Positions 1 through 6,382 of a stretch of 6,567 nt of DNA are shown here, in pieces; within the stretch, counting starts at the first letter, position 1, and each line of letters starts with the position of its first letter. The DNA comes from an uncultured Eubacterium sp. GTDB lineage: Bacteria > Bacillota > Clostridia > Oscillospirales > Acutalibacteraceae. The notes under the pieces are model-generated. The model did not search any database, had not been told where the DNA came from, and saw only the letters and a list, made by a program, of their open reading frames with translations. The position numbers and the translations under genes are program-made. The stretch covers positions 1 through 6,567 of the forward strand of contig CAMFQI010000071.1 in the NCBI GenBank assembly GCA_945980015.1. The letters run 5' to 3'.

Positions 1-44
1 CACCTAAGCCTTCGTCGGCAGCGTCAGATGTGTATAAGAGACAG
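1..44 (+). other. Residual Illumina Nextera (Tn5) i5/read-1 adapter, not genomic
   Basis: Positions 12-44 match the 33-nt Nextera transposase read-1 adapter, from TCGTCGGCAGCGTC to TATAAGAGACAG. Before it, 4-11 read CTAAGCCT, which I recognise as Nextera i5 index 508, and 1-3 read CAC, the 3' end of the P5 arm. P5 tail, index, read-1 tail and mosaic end therefore follow each other in exact library order, which rules out chance. The segment is an untrimmed library artefact carried into the contig. Biological sequence begins at 45, the tagmentation junction, and this end of the contig should be trimmed before any homology or repeat analysis. Confidence 0.98.
26..44 (+). other. 19-bp Tn5 mosaic end within the adapter
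   Basis: AGATGTGTATAAGAGACAG is the hyperactive Tn5 mosaic end used in tagmentation kits. It could be misread as a natural transposon end, but its placement directly after the read-1 tail and index shows that it is synthetic. It marks the exact break where library transposition cut the genome (44/45). Confidence 0.97.
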
Positions 45-58
45 CTATTTATAGTCAA

Positions 59-3000
59 TCAGTTGAGTGTTGCGTTGTACTGAACGCCGTTTCTGATAAT
101 TGACTTGAAGTTTACGCCTGTAAGCTTTGAAGCCTCATTCTTTGATGCCAAAGCGGCGTCGGTAGCGTTAATCTTACCGTCGTTGTTGAAATCAAGAGCG
201 ATTACACCAACCTTTGCACCCTCAACTGAGGTTGCGCCGTCGAACGAAACTGTTCTGTCAATGCCCTTGTCAGCTACAAACTTAACATCTGTTACGCCAA
301 GCGGAACTTCGATTGTGAAGCTACCGTTAACGTCAGTTCTTGCAACTCTCTCGCCGTTAACAAAGATTGATACGTTCTCAAGTGCATAAGTACCTGCTGT
401 ACCAACATTGTCGATAGCCTCTGTAACAACACCGCTTACTGTGTAAGATGTTGCAGCAGCAGGAATGTCGAGTGCGTTTTCAGCCATAACAACATTCTTC
501 TTTGCTACATAAGCGTCGCTAACAAGAGTAGTGCTTGTGTTCTGTGCAGCAATAACTGCCTTTGCAAGAGCAACAATGTAGTTGTTCCATGTTGCATCGG
601 AGTAAACAGTTTCGCCTGCGTTTACAAGCTGACCGTTTTCAACTGCACCGTATTCAGGTGTAGCGCTTCCTGTGAAGCTAACAGTAGCAACTCCTGTTAA
701 TTCATCATAAGTAGCGGAGATGTAATTCTTGGTTGTACCTGTAAGGTGAGCAATTTCCTTTTCAAGCTTTGTTCCCTCGTATCCACGGGAGATAACAAGG
801 TCTTCATACTTCTTGAACAAGCGGTTTGCTTCCTTGATTTCTACTGAAGAAGCGTCGGTTGTGTAAGTTTTATTGCCCTGAGCGTCAACGTCAGTTACCC
901 AAACAAGCTTTTCGCCGTTTCTTGCAATCTGAACCATCTTCTCATAGGTTGCAACATCGTAGTTTACACTGTCCTTACCTGCACGAGCGGCAATGATATC
1001 TTCAGTAATCAATGTCATAAGTGAGGTGTCAACGTTCTTCTTTGCTTGCTGTACATTGTATGTGAGGTTATCCTCTAACTTTGTATAGAAGCCACGGTAA
1101 TCATTTGTACCGTCGTTTGGTTTAATAATCTCGTGTGTGAGTGCGAACTTATATGTCCACGCATCATTGGAGTTAACTCTCTTGCCCTCTGTTGTATAAT
1201 ACTGGAACTGTACCTGCTCATACAACTGAGCGCCTGTGTCTGTTGTAGCAAGAGTATTGGTCTTGCCGTAGTAAGGATATGCATAGGTTGTTGCGTCCCA
1301 ACCGTCCTCATATGCCTCGGCGTTAGCGATATAATACAAATCGCCAACCTTTACTACCGGTGTGCCAACCTTGTCCTTATTGTTTACTACATCAGCGTCT
1401 GTGAGATGCTCATTAGAGTAAACAGGGAACTTGAACTCTTCGTCATAGTAGTAGTAACCGTTCTTTACGAAGAAGTTTTCGGACATCTTGTCTGTTGTTG
1501 CGCTTGCAGTAGCAGGCTTGAATGCAACATCACCGGTTGTGCTTAATGATGAAATCTTCTGTGAATCAAGAACAGTTGTAGAAACAAGCTGTGATGCGTT
1601 TTCAAGAGTGATAGGAGCAGCAACCTGCTTTACAACCTCCTTGAATGCCTTTTGAAGGTTATCGTTTGTTGTTGATGAAGCGTATTCAGCATTATAATCA
1701 GTATAGTCAAAAGGCTGATATGGAGCCATTTCCTGAAGATAGCTGTTATATGTTCTCTGAAGCTCATCTGTTCCGCTTGTATCAGCGATTACAACTGATG
1801 TTGTACCGATATCATATGTATCTGTATCGATATAAGCACGAAGATCCATATCATACTTTTCAGCCTTTACAGATGTTGTGCCGTCATACTTGAGCCACTT
1901 AACATCAGCGGCTGAACCGTCGGTTGGTAATGTTACGAAGTTGATACCCCTTGTAGGAGTAGCAGCTGTTACGCACTGGCTTGTGATAAGCTCAGGAGCT
2001 ACGGTAATGTTAGTGTAATTACCCGAAGCGTCTGTTTCAACAGTCTTGATAAGTGCATTACCTGTATCCTCGCTCATTGCAAGACCGATATGTGTTCTTG
2101 TTGTAACATCTCTTGTGTAGCTGGTTACATTACCGTTTGCATCCTTAACAGCATACGGATCAAGCTGTGCCTGAAGCTCATCATATGTATAACCTGCGTA
2201 AACGGTTACGCCGTTAATGGTTGATGAAGTACCTCTGTACCATACGCCGTCAAGCGAATAGTCATACTTTGATACTTCGAGAATGTCACCTGTCTCGGAG
2301 TCAAACGCAACATAAGCATTACCGTTTGTGTCTGCTGCATACAAGCCTGTAAGGTCAGATTCTGTGATACCGAAGGTGTCAACCTGTCCCGGATTGTTAT
2401 TTGTAATTACAAGGTTCTTATAAACGTTTACTGTTACGCCTCTTTCAACCTCATATTCTTCATAGTCGGCTGCTTTAGTCGGGAAATATGCACCCGAATT
2501 TGAGTTGTAGCCAACCAATGTCTTACCTGCCCAGTCCTTATCAACAGAAAGGTTGAGGTAGCAGGTAGCCTGCTGATCGCTGTAAAGCTTCTGCTTTGTC
2601 GGATTAGCAGCTGTGCCAAGGTATACGTCATAAGTAAGGACAAATGTAACAAGTGTGCTTGATGACGGACCGTTAGCAGATGCGCTGATCTTAATGCTCT
2701 CTTCAGGAGCGATAACCTTACCGTTCGGGCTGTCGAATGTAACGTTCATGCTCGGAGAAGCATTGTACTGTAAGCTCTTAGCTACGATAAAGTATCTGTC
2801 GTCGGCAACGATATTGCCGCTCTTGTCCTTGTAGAATCTGTTAAGACCTGTTGCGTTGTTTGAAATTGTGATAGTTGTTTCACCGATGTTTGCGCCGGCT
2901 GTGATATTAGCACGTGACGGATTGTTTACAGATACCGTTGCAGCGTTGAACTGGTGATCCTTTAACTGAGGAAGGAAGCCCGGAACAAAGTAGCTTACTG

Positions 3001-6000
3001 CCTTTACTATGAACATCAAGCCCTGCCATGAGCCCTTGCCCATCTCAGTATATGTTTCCTCTGCGTTACCGCCGAGTGCACCGTAAAGGTTGCTTACAAG
3101 GTTTCCGAGAACACCGTTGTCCTTCGAGCCTTGAGTTGTTTCATCAATGTAGCCCTTGCTGTATGCAAATACATTAGCGCTAAGCATTGAGTCAAACGGA
3201 GTAGAAGTATTCATATCCGATGATGTCGGAAGTATCTTATAATATGTTTGTGAACTCTGGCGCTTGCCGAATACACCGTTTACGAACGAAGCAACAACCT
3301 CGTCGTATACAAGGCAGTCAATACCCTTTGTCATAACAGGCTCTGTTGTGAACATAACGAGAAGCTGCTCAAGAACCTTTGTGATACCCTTAACCTGTGT
3401 TGTACCGTCTGTCAAAGATGTACGGTTGCCGCTGATTTCAAGAAGCGGAAGGATAACACCCTCATAAAGGAATTCGTAAGAATTGAACTGACCTGCCTTT
3501 GCGTTCTTGCCGTACTGGATAGTACCGAGTAACGGCCATACGCTGTTAGCAATATTGTCGATATTTTCCCAAATTGTGTTGTTGATAGTAACAGAGCATT
3601 TGCCTGTTGACTCTGAAACAACACCGAGAAGTGAAGCAACGCCCTTACCGTATGTCTTGCTTGCAGTTGTGTTCCATGATGGCTCTGCGAACTCATCCAT
3701 AGAAGCATAGTAGCAAATTACGGAGTTGAGAATATCGAAGATTGTTGTCTTGTCTGTTGCAGGATTGGACTCGTATACGTTCCAGATGTTACCGTTCTTG
3801 TCACGGCAAGGAACAACCGAGTTAAGAAGATATCCTACTGCGTCACGGCACATCGGAAGTATAACGTCAAGATAGAGGTTATTCTTACCGTCGCCGTCAA
3901 CATCCTTAACAGCCTCATAGTAACCGTTAGCTGTTGAAACAAGCTGATCGTAATCCTTTGTAGGAAGCGAGTATGAGAGATACTCTCTGAGTGCTACGAA
4001 TGCAACACCCTCTGCGTCCTTTGCATAAGACCAATCAATCTGATGGATTGACTTTGTATCAGCAATGAGCTGAATGCAAGCAATTATGAGAGGAACAACT
4101 GCGCCCTCAATATTTGCTTCATTGAGATTATTGCTTTGTGTTTTGTCCGAAATACCGTTTGAATGATAGAAAGCACTCAAAATGTTTTCGTCTGTAACAT
4201 TTGCGACATACTCAAGCATCTTCATAAGGTTGCCGGAAATAGTCTGTGCAATTGTAAGGTTATTTGTTGTAGCAGTTGTTGTAAGCTCCGGACGCACAAT
4301 ATTTGTTGTAACATTGTTCTTGCCGTCGCCCAAACCGATATTATCTGAATTCGGGAAGAAGTCATAAACAGCGGAAACCAAAAGATCGTTTACTGCAGCG
4401 ATAAGGTTGGTGTAGCTGTTTGTGGTGAAGAACTTATCCATAAATGCTTCAAGGTTATCAAAGCCTGTCTGCATAAAGTAGAGGTTGATAGGACCTGTCT
4501 GCATATCGAAGATCTTGTCAGCAATCGGGCTGTATCTGAGCTTTCCGAAAAGTATGCTTTCTGTTCTGCCCTCAGCAGTAACAACATTGTTGTTTTCTGC
4601 AACGTCTGCCCAAGTATATGTAGGCTCGTCAACAATATTTCTGTCGTAATCAAATGTCTTTCTGATAGCAGCCTTGAAGTCCTCGGCATAGCTATAGCCG
4701 TACTCAACGTACTTTGCTTGGCAGTATGCGTCAAGATTTTCCATAGTGTATGCTGCTGTCCAGTCGCTTTCATTGATTAAGCCCTCGGACTGTAACCAAT
4801 AATAGAACTGATTATCGAAGTTTCCGCCGTGACCGTCATACCAATCCATATTGTTGTTAACACGCATGTTGCTGATGGTCGGTACCAATGCGGAATTCCA
4901 AACAAGTCTCAACGCTTCTTTAACTGCGTCATAAACCTTTGTATCGGTTGAAAGAGTAAGCTTTTCGTTACCATATCTGAAGATATAGATCTTACCGGTT
5001 GTCGGCTCATATCTGAGGTTAGGATCATAGCCAAGAGCTGCAGATGCTTTCGCAACATTGTCGTCGGTTACATCCAAGCTGTGACTTTCAAGCCAAGCCT
5101 TAATTTCAGTAAAGCGAGCCTCCGAAGAGTCTGTCGGCTCATAAGTAACCTTGCCGGTTTCGGGGTCGACTACTCTCTTTTGTGAATATGTGATGTTAAG
5201 TGCAATCTTGTTAAGGAATGCGTCGGAAAGCTTCTCGAAGAGCTGCTGGTCGAAGTTCCAGGTTGAACCGCCTTTGCCCTGAAGATAGCTTTGATAATCT
5301 GCGATTTCAGCGTCTGTGTACCAGCCTGACATTGTCAAAATGATGTTTGCAACAAGGTTGTAAACAAGGTTTGTCTGATAGCCGGACCACATACCGAGCA
5401 TATTACCGATCATGCCGTATACATCAACAATACCACTCAAAATCGAGCCAAGATCAAGCTTGCCCTTGAGGAACTGGCCGATAATGTTCTTGTTTGTATG
5501 TCCACTTGCCGTGTTGTCGTTTGAGTTCCAATAAATAGCTTTTGCAAGGGCCATTATAATGTCCTTTGCGTCATTTACTGCACGATATGACCTGTTACAC
5601 TGAGAAACGATACCGTCGCCGGCTGTAATTGAGTTAAGACTCGCAATAGGACTGAGGTTGATGTTCTTTACATCACCGCCGAGAAGTCCGCCGTATGAGT
5701 CAAGCAAGCCGTTAATCTGTCTTACAGCGTCCAACAAACCGTCAACGCTGTCGATGTAGATGTTGAGGTCGATTGTAACTACAACGTAGTTGCCGTAGAA
5801 CTTGATAGGAGCGATACCTGCTTTTTGAAGCGTATCGTCAAGCCAGTCAAGAAGAGCTTCGGCTGTCTGGTTATCGGTCGTCTCTGCCCATGCCATAAAG
5901 TTTGCTGCCAGCTTGGAGTCATGATTGTCGTCTGTCGACTTTGCATAGGCTGTAAGAACGCCTGTGAAGGTCGAAGCCGCCATCAAAGCTGCAAGGATGA

Positions 6001-6040
6001 CAGAAATTATCTTGCGTGCAAAGATTTTAGATTTTTTCAC
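59..6040 (-). CDS. Giant secreted multidomain protein with C-terminal dockerin-like module, function unknown
   Basis: This is a complete 1993-residue ORF with GTG start and TGA stop. The start is chosen because a GGAGG site lies 12 nt upstream and the first 33 residues form a good signal peptide. The next in-frame Met (residue 20) would destroy that peptide, and an in-frame stop lies upstream at 6086-6088. Visible layout: a mainly helical region (34-1028) that I cannot assign; an Ig-like beta region (1029-1170); a Tyr/Asp/Thr-rich beta region (about 1200-1690); two FIVAR-like modules (1694-1750, 1813-1857); a carboxypeptidase-regulatory-like domain (1865-1944); and a DFNNDGKINATD dockerin/EF-hand loop (1950-1961). 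I see no catalytic motif, LPXTG, SLH repeat or second membrane segment. By family logic it is exported and may dock to a cohesin or act as a surface/adhesive scaffold, but this is inference. It is the only gene in the window and has its own promoter and leader. The 3' neighbour is cut off by the contig end. Confidence 0.95.
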   Translation of the reverse strand: MKKSKIFARKIISVILAALMAASTFTGVLTAYAKSTDDNHDSKLAANFMAWAETTDNQTAEALLDWLDDTLQKAGIAPIKFYGNYVVVTIDLNIYIDSVDGLLDAVRQINGLLDSYGGLLGGDVKNINLSPIASLNSITAGDGIVSQCNRSYRAVNDAKDIIMALAKAIYWNSNDNTASGHTNKNIIGQFLKGKLDLGSILSGIVDVYGMIGNMLGMWSGYQTNLVYNLVANIILTMSGWYTDAEIADYQSYLQGKGGSTWNFDQQLFEKLSDAFLNKIALNITYSQKRVVDPETGKVTYEPTDSSEARFTEIKAWLESHSLDVTDDNVAKASAALGYDPNLRYEPTTGKIYIFRYGNEKLTLSTDTKVYDAVKEALRLVWNSALVPTISNMRVNNNMDWYDGHGGNFDNQFYYWLQSEGLINESDWTAAYTMENLDAYCQAKYVEYGYSYAEDFKAAIRKTFDYDRNIVDEPTYTWADVAENNNVVTAEGRTESILFGKLRYSPIADKIFDMQTGPINLYFMQTGFDNLEAFMDKFFTTNSYTNLIAAVNDLLVSAVYDFFPNSDNIGLGDGKNNVTTNIVRPELTTTATTNNLTIAQTISGNLMKMLEYVANVTDENILSAFYHSNGISDKTQSNNLNEANIEGAVVPLIIACIQLIADTKSIHQIDWSYAKDAEGVAFVALREYLSYSLPTKDYDQLVSTANGYYEAVKDVDGDGKNNLYLDVILPMCRDAVGYLLNSVVPCRDKNGNIWNVYESNPATDKTTIFDILNSVICYYASMDEFAEPSWNTTASKTYGKGVASLLGVVSESTGKCSVTINNTIWENIDNIANSVWPLLGTIQYGKNAKAGQFNSYEFLYEGVILPLLEISGNRTSLTDGTTQVKGITKVLEQLLVMFTTEPVMTKGIDCLVYDEVVASFVNGVFGKRQSSQTYYKILPTSSDMNTSTPFDSMLSANVFAYSKGYIDETTQGSKDNGVLGNLVSNLYGALGGNAEETYTEMGKGSWQGLMFIVKAVSYFVPGFLPQLKDHQFNAATVSVNNPSRANITAGANIGETTITISNNATGLNRFYKDKSGNIVADDRYFIVAKSLQYNASPSMNVTFDSPNGKVIAPEESIKISASANGPSSSTLVTFVLTYDVYLGTAANPTKQKLYSDQQATCYLNLSVDKDWAGKTLVGYNSNSGAYFPTKAADYEEYEVERGVTVNVYKNLVITNNNPGQVDTFGITESDLTGLYAADTNGNAYVAFDSETGDILEVSKYDYSLDGVWYRGTSSTINGVTVYAGYTYDELQAQLDPYAVKDANGNVTSYTRDVTTRTHIGLAMSEDTGNALIKTVETDASGNYTNITVAPELITSQCVTAATPTRGINFVTLPTDGSAADVKWLKYDGTTSVKAEKYDMDLRAYIDTDTYDIGTTSVVIADTSGTDELQRTYNSYLQEMAPYQPFDYTDYNAEYASSTTNDNLQKAFKEVVKQVAAPITLENASQLVSTTVLDSQKISSLSTTGDVAFKPATASATTDKMSENFFVKNGYYYYDEEFKFPVYSNEHLTDADVVNNKDKVGTPVVKVGDLYYIANAEAYEDGWDATTYAYPYYGKTNTLATTDTGAQLYEQVQFQYYTTEGKRVNSNDAWTYKFALTHEIIKPNDGTNDYRGFYTKLEDNLTYNVQQAKKNVDTSLMTLITEDIIAARAGKDSVNYDVATYEKMVQIARNGEKLVWVTDVDAQGNKTYTTDASSVEIKEANRLFKKYEDLVISRGYEGTKLEKEIAHLTGTTKNYISATYDELTGVATVSFTGSATPEYGAVENGQLVNAGETVYSDATWNNYIVALAKAVIAAQNTSTTLVSDAYVAKKNVVMAENALDIPAAATSYTVSGVVTEAIDNVGTAGTYALENVSIFVNGERVARTDVNGSFTIEVPLGVTDVKFVADKGIDRTVSFDGATSVEGAKVGVIALDFNNDGKINATDAALASKNEASKLTGVNFKSIIRNGVQYNATLN
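158..193 (-). other. Dockerin type I / EF-hand calcium loop (residues 1950-1961)
   Basis: DFNNDGKINATD carries the calcium ligands of a dockerin loop at positions 1, 3, 5, 9 and 12 (D1950, N1952, D1954, N1958, D1961), with the conserved Gly and Ile. It is followed by a short helix-like AALASKNEASKL. Classical type I dockerins have two such loops. Here the remaining residues to the end (about 1966-1993) show no second DxNxDG, so the module is half-sized or degenerate. Known dockerins bind cohesins on scaffoldins; whether this one does is open. Confidence 0.75.
209..448 (-). other. Carboxypeptidase-regulatory-like beta domain (residues 1865-1944)
   Basis: The segment begins YTVSGVVTEA, continues with NVSIFVNGERVARTDVNGSF and ends in short beta strands before the dockerin loop. 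The pattern 'V-x-G-x-V ... N-V-x-(I/V)-x-(V/L)-N-G ... T-D-x-N-G-x-F-x-(I/V)' is typical of the CarboxypepD_reg-like seven-strand fold. In clostridial secreted proteins this fold often stands directly before a dockerin, as it does here. It is a structural spacer or binding domain, not an enzyme. Confidence 0.65.
470..604 (-). other. FIVAR-like helical module (residues 1813-1857)
   Basis: The module starts YSDATWNNYIVALAKAV and ends in an Ala-rich helix finishing VVMAENAL. The Y-x-x-x-(T/S)-W-x-x-(Y/L)-x-x-A-L opening and the A-x-x-x-L closing helix resemble FIVAR three-helix modules of Gram-positive surface proteins, which bind glycans or extracellular matrix or act as spacers. The assignment is by eye and needs a profile search. 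Confidence 0.45.
791..961 (-). other. Second FIVAR-like helical module (residues 1694-1750)
   Basis: YDVATYEKMVQIARNGEKL begins the module and EANRLFKKYEDLV ends it, with a beta-hairpin-like insert (VWVTDVDAQGNKTYTT) between the helices. The ends fit the same 'Y-x-x-x-(T/S)-(Y/W)...A...L' scheme as residues 1813-1857. The insert makes it longer than a usual FIVAR unit, so the call is tentative. Confidence 0.35.
2531..2956 (-). other. Ig-like beta-sandwich region (residues 1029-1170)
   Basis: The helical N-terminal half ends near 1028 and alternating beta-type sequence begins. Examples are ATVSVNNPSRANITAG, ETTITISNN, SMNVTFDSPNGKVIAPEES and TLVTFVLTYDVYLG, closing with ATCYLNLSVDKDW. The strand-turn pattern and the Thr/Ser/Val content fit one or two Ig-like domains, but no family signature is recognised. 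Confidence 0.4.
3866..3904 (-). other. Non-canonical calcium-binding-type loop (residues 713-725)
   Basis: DVDGDGKNNLYLD has Asp at loop positions 1, 3 and 5, Gly at 6 and Asn at 9, as in EF-hand or thrombospondin-3-type loops, but the usual acidic residue at 12 is Leu, with Asp at 13. It sits inside the helical region, far from the dockerin loop. It may bind calcium and rigidify the stalk. That is inference. Confidence 0.4.
5942..6040 (-). other. Sec signal peptide (residues 1-33)
   Basis: A positively charged n-region (MKKSK, then R9-K10) is followed by a hydrophobic core from I11 to about V28-L29, and a likely signal peptidase I site after A31-Y32-A33 (Ala-X-Ala), just before K34. This predicts Sec export and cleavage to a mature protein of about 1960 residues. 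No lipobox cysteine is present, so it is not a lipoprotein. Confidence 0.9.
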
Positions 6041-6193
6041 TTTCTTAAATTTCCTCCATAAATTTTTACGATAGTGCTCCGAGGATTATCCGTCTGTCGC
6101 CTTCTCTGACCGCACTGCAATATTTCGCAGCAGAAAGAGGGGTAGAAATACCCGACAAAATAATGAATACTTTTTCAACGGGACACTCCACGC
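6041..6193 (-). promoter_or_regulatory. Long 5' leader with potential hairpins, unassigned
   Basis: The inferred leader is about 150 nt, long for a simple 5' UTR. It contains a perfect 5-bp hairpin GGGTA-TTTC-TACCC (6153-6140) and, nearer the gene, AGTGC (6116-6112) able to pair with GCACT (6077-6073) around a 34-nt interior. Neither is followed by a U-run, so it is not an obvious attenuator, and I recognise no known riboswitch core. The base composition is richer in G and C than the DNA further upstream, which fits a structured RNA. The function is inference only. Confidence 0.3.
6053..6057 (-). promoter_or_regulatory. Ribosome binding site GGAGG for the GTG start
   Basis: The minus strand reads GGAGGAAA upstream of the GTG at 6040. 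The gap from GGAGG to the start is 12 nt, on the long side for Gram-positive genes, but no other in-frame start fits better. Together with the signal peptide it decides the start. A GTG start with long spacing may mean modest initiation, which is inference. Confidence 0.8.
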
Positions 6194-6199
6194 AGTACT

Positions 6200-6228
6200 A
6201 TTTAATCACAATTGCTATAATATGTCAA
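6200..6228 (-). promoter_or_regulatory. Sigma-A type promoter of the giant gene
   Basis: On the minus strand a perfect -35 box TTGACA (6228-6223) is followed by a 17-bp spacer and TTAAAT (6205-6200, 4 of 6 to consensus). TGA immediately before the hexamer supplies an extended -10 (TGn). Predicted transcription start is near 6193, giving a leader of about 150 nt before the GTG. It is the best-scoring promoter I find by eye upstream of the gene; others on this strand lack a paired -10. Confidence 0.6.
6213..6221 (+). promoter_or_regulatory. Plus-strand extended -10 (TGCTATAAT), divergent candidate
   Basis: The sequence TGC-TATAAT is a perfect -10 with a TGn extension on the plus strand. No TTGACA-like box lies 16-18 bp upstream, so it would depend on the extended -10 alone. 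It lies inside the spacer of the minus-strand promoter, so polymerases at the two sites would compete. No plus-strand gene is visible downstream in the window. Confidence 0.25.
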
Positions 6229-6273
6229 GAAATAATGAACAAATCTTTTAAGTATTAATACATATTTAACAAA

Positions 6274-6288
6274 CGGTTAACCTAACCG
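6274..6288. repeat. Inverted repeat CGGTTA-ACC-TAACCG
   Basis: A perfect 6-bp inverted repeat with 3-bp spacer lies about 46 bp upstream of the -35 box of the giant gene. GC-containing symmetry within AT-rich DNA next to a promoter is what a dimeric regulator's operator looks like, but no family match is recognised. Confidence 0.3.
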
Positions 6289-6299
6289 AAACAGGTCTG

Positions 6300-6345
6300 T
6301 CAAATCCACCCGAAAAAGCAGGCAGAATTTTAGGTGATTTTTTGA
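6300..6345. repeat. Imperfect inverted repeat with T-run, possible weak hairpin
   Basis: TCAAATCCACC (6300-6310) can pair with GGTGATTTTTTGA (6333-6345), forming about 8 bp of stem with one bulged C around a 22-nt loop. On the plus strand the distal arm ends in TTTTTT, as in a rho-independent terminator, but the loop is large, the stem weak, and no plus-strand gene precedes it. I list it as structure only. Confidence 0.2.
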
Positions 6346-6353
6346 AAAAAGTA

Positions 6354-6382
6354 TTGATTTTTATTAACAAATGTTGTATCAT
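6354..6382 (+). promoter_or_regulatory. Plus-strand promoter candidate TTGATT-17-TATCAT
   Basis: TTGATT (6354-6359) and TATCAT (6377-6382) are spaced by exactly 17 bp and match consensus at 4 and 5 of 6 positions. In DNA this AT-rich such matches are common, so support is weak. It would transcribe toward the right edge, which would fit a divergent gene starting outside the window. Confidence 0.25.

Noticed and set aside
26..44. Natural Tn5/IS50-type transposon end
   Set aside because: It is the engineered mosaic end and sits in a complete synthetic adapter with index and P5 tail.
45..58. Rho-independent terminator after the giant gene
   Set aside because: Only 14 genomic bases remain after the stop codon and they contain no hairpin; the terminator, if any, is outside the contig.
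1133..1546. Plus-strand ORF of 137 codons antisense to the giant gene
   Set aside because: Its Cys/Leu/Val-rich translation is the mirror of the minus-strand codon pattern, with no ribosome binding site; it is a shadow frame.
4390..4773. Second minus-strand ORF of 127 codons inside the giant gene
   Set aside because: It is out of frame with the long continuous ORF, its Thr/Leu/Ser-rich sequence has no domain, and it has no start signals.
6045..6059. Mini-ORF ATG-GAG-GAA-ATT-TAA overlapping the ribosome binding site
   Set aside because: Four codons, with no ribosome binding site of its own; it arises from the GGAGG sequence itself.
6041..6193. Known riboswitch (c-di-GMP, SAM, preQ1 types considered)
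   Set aside because: None of the conserved core motifs that I know for these classes is visible in the leader.
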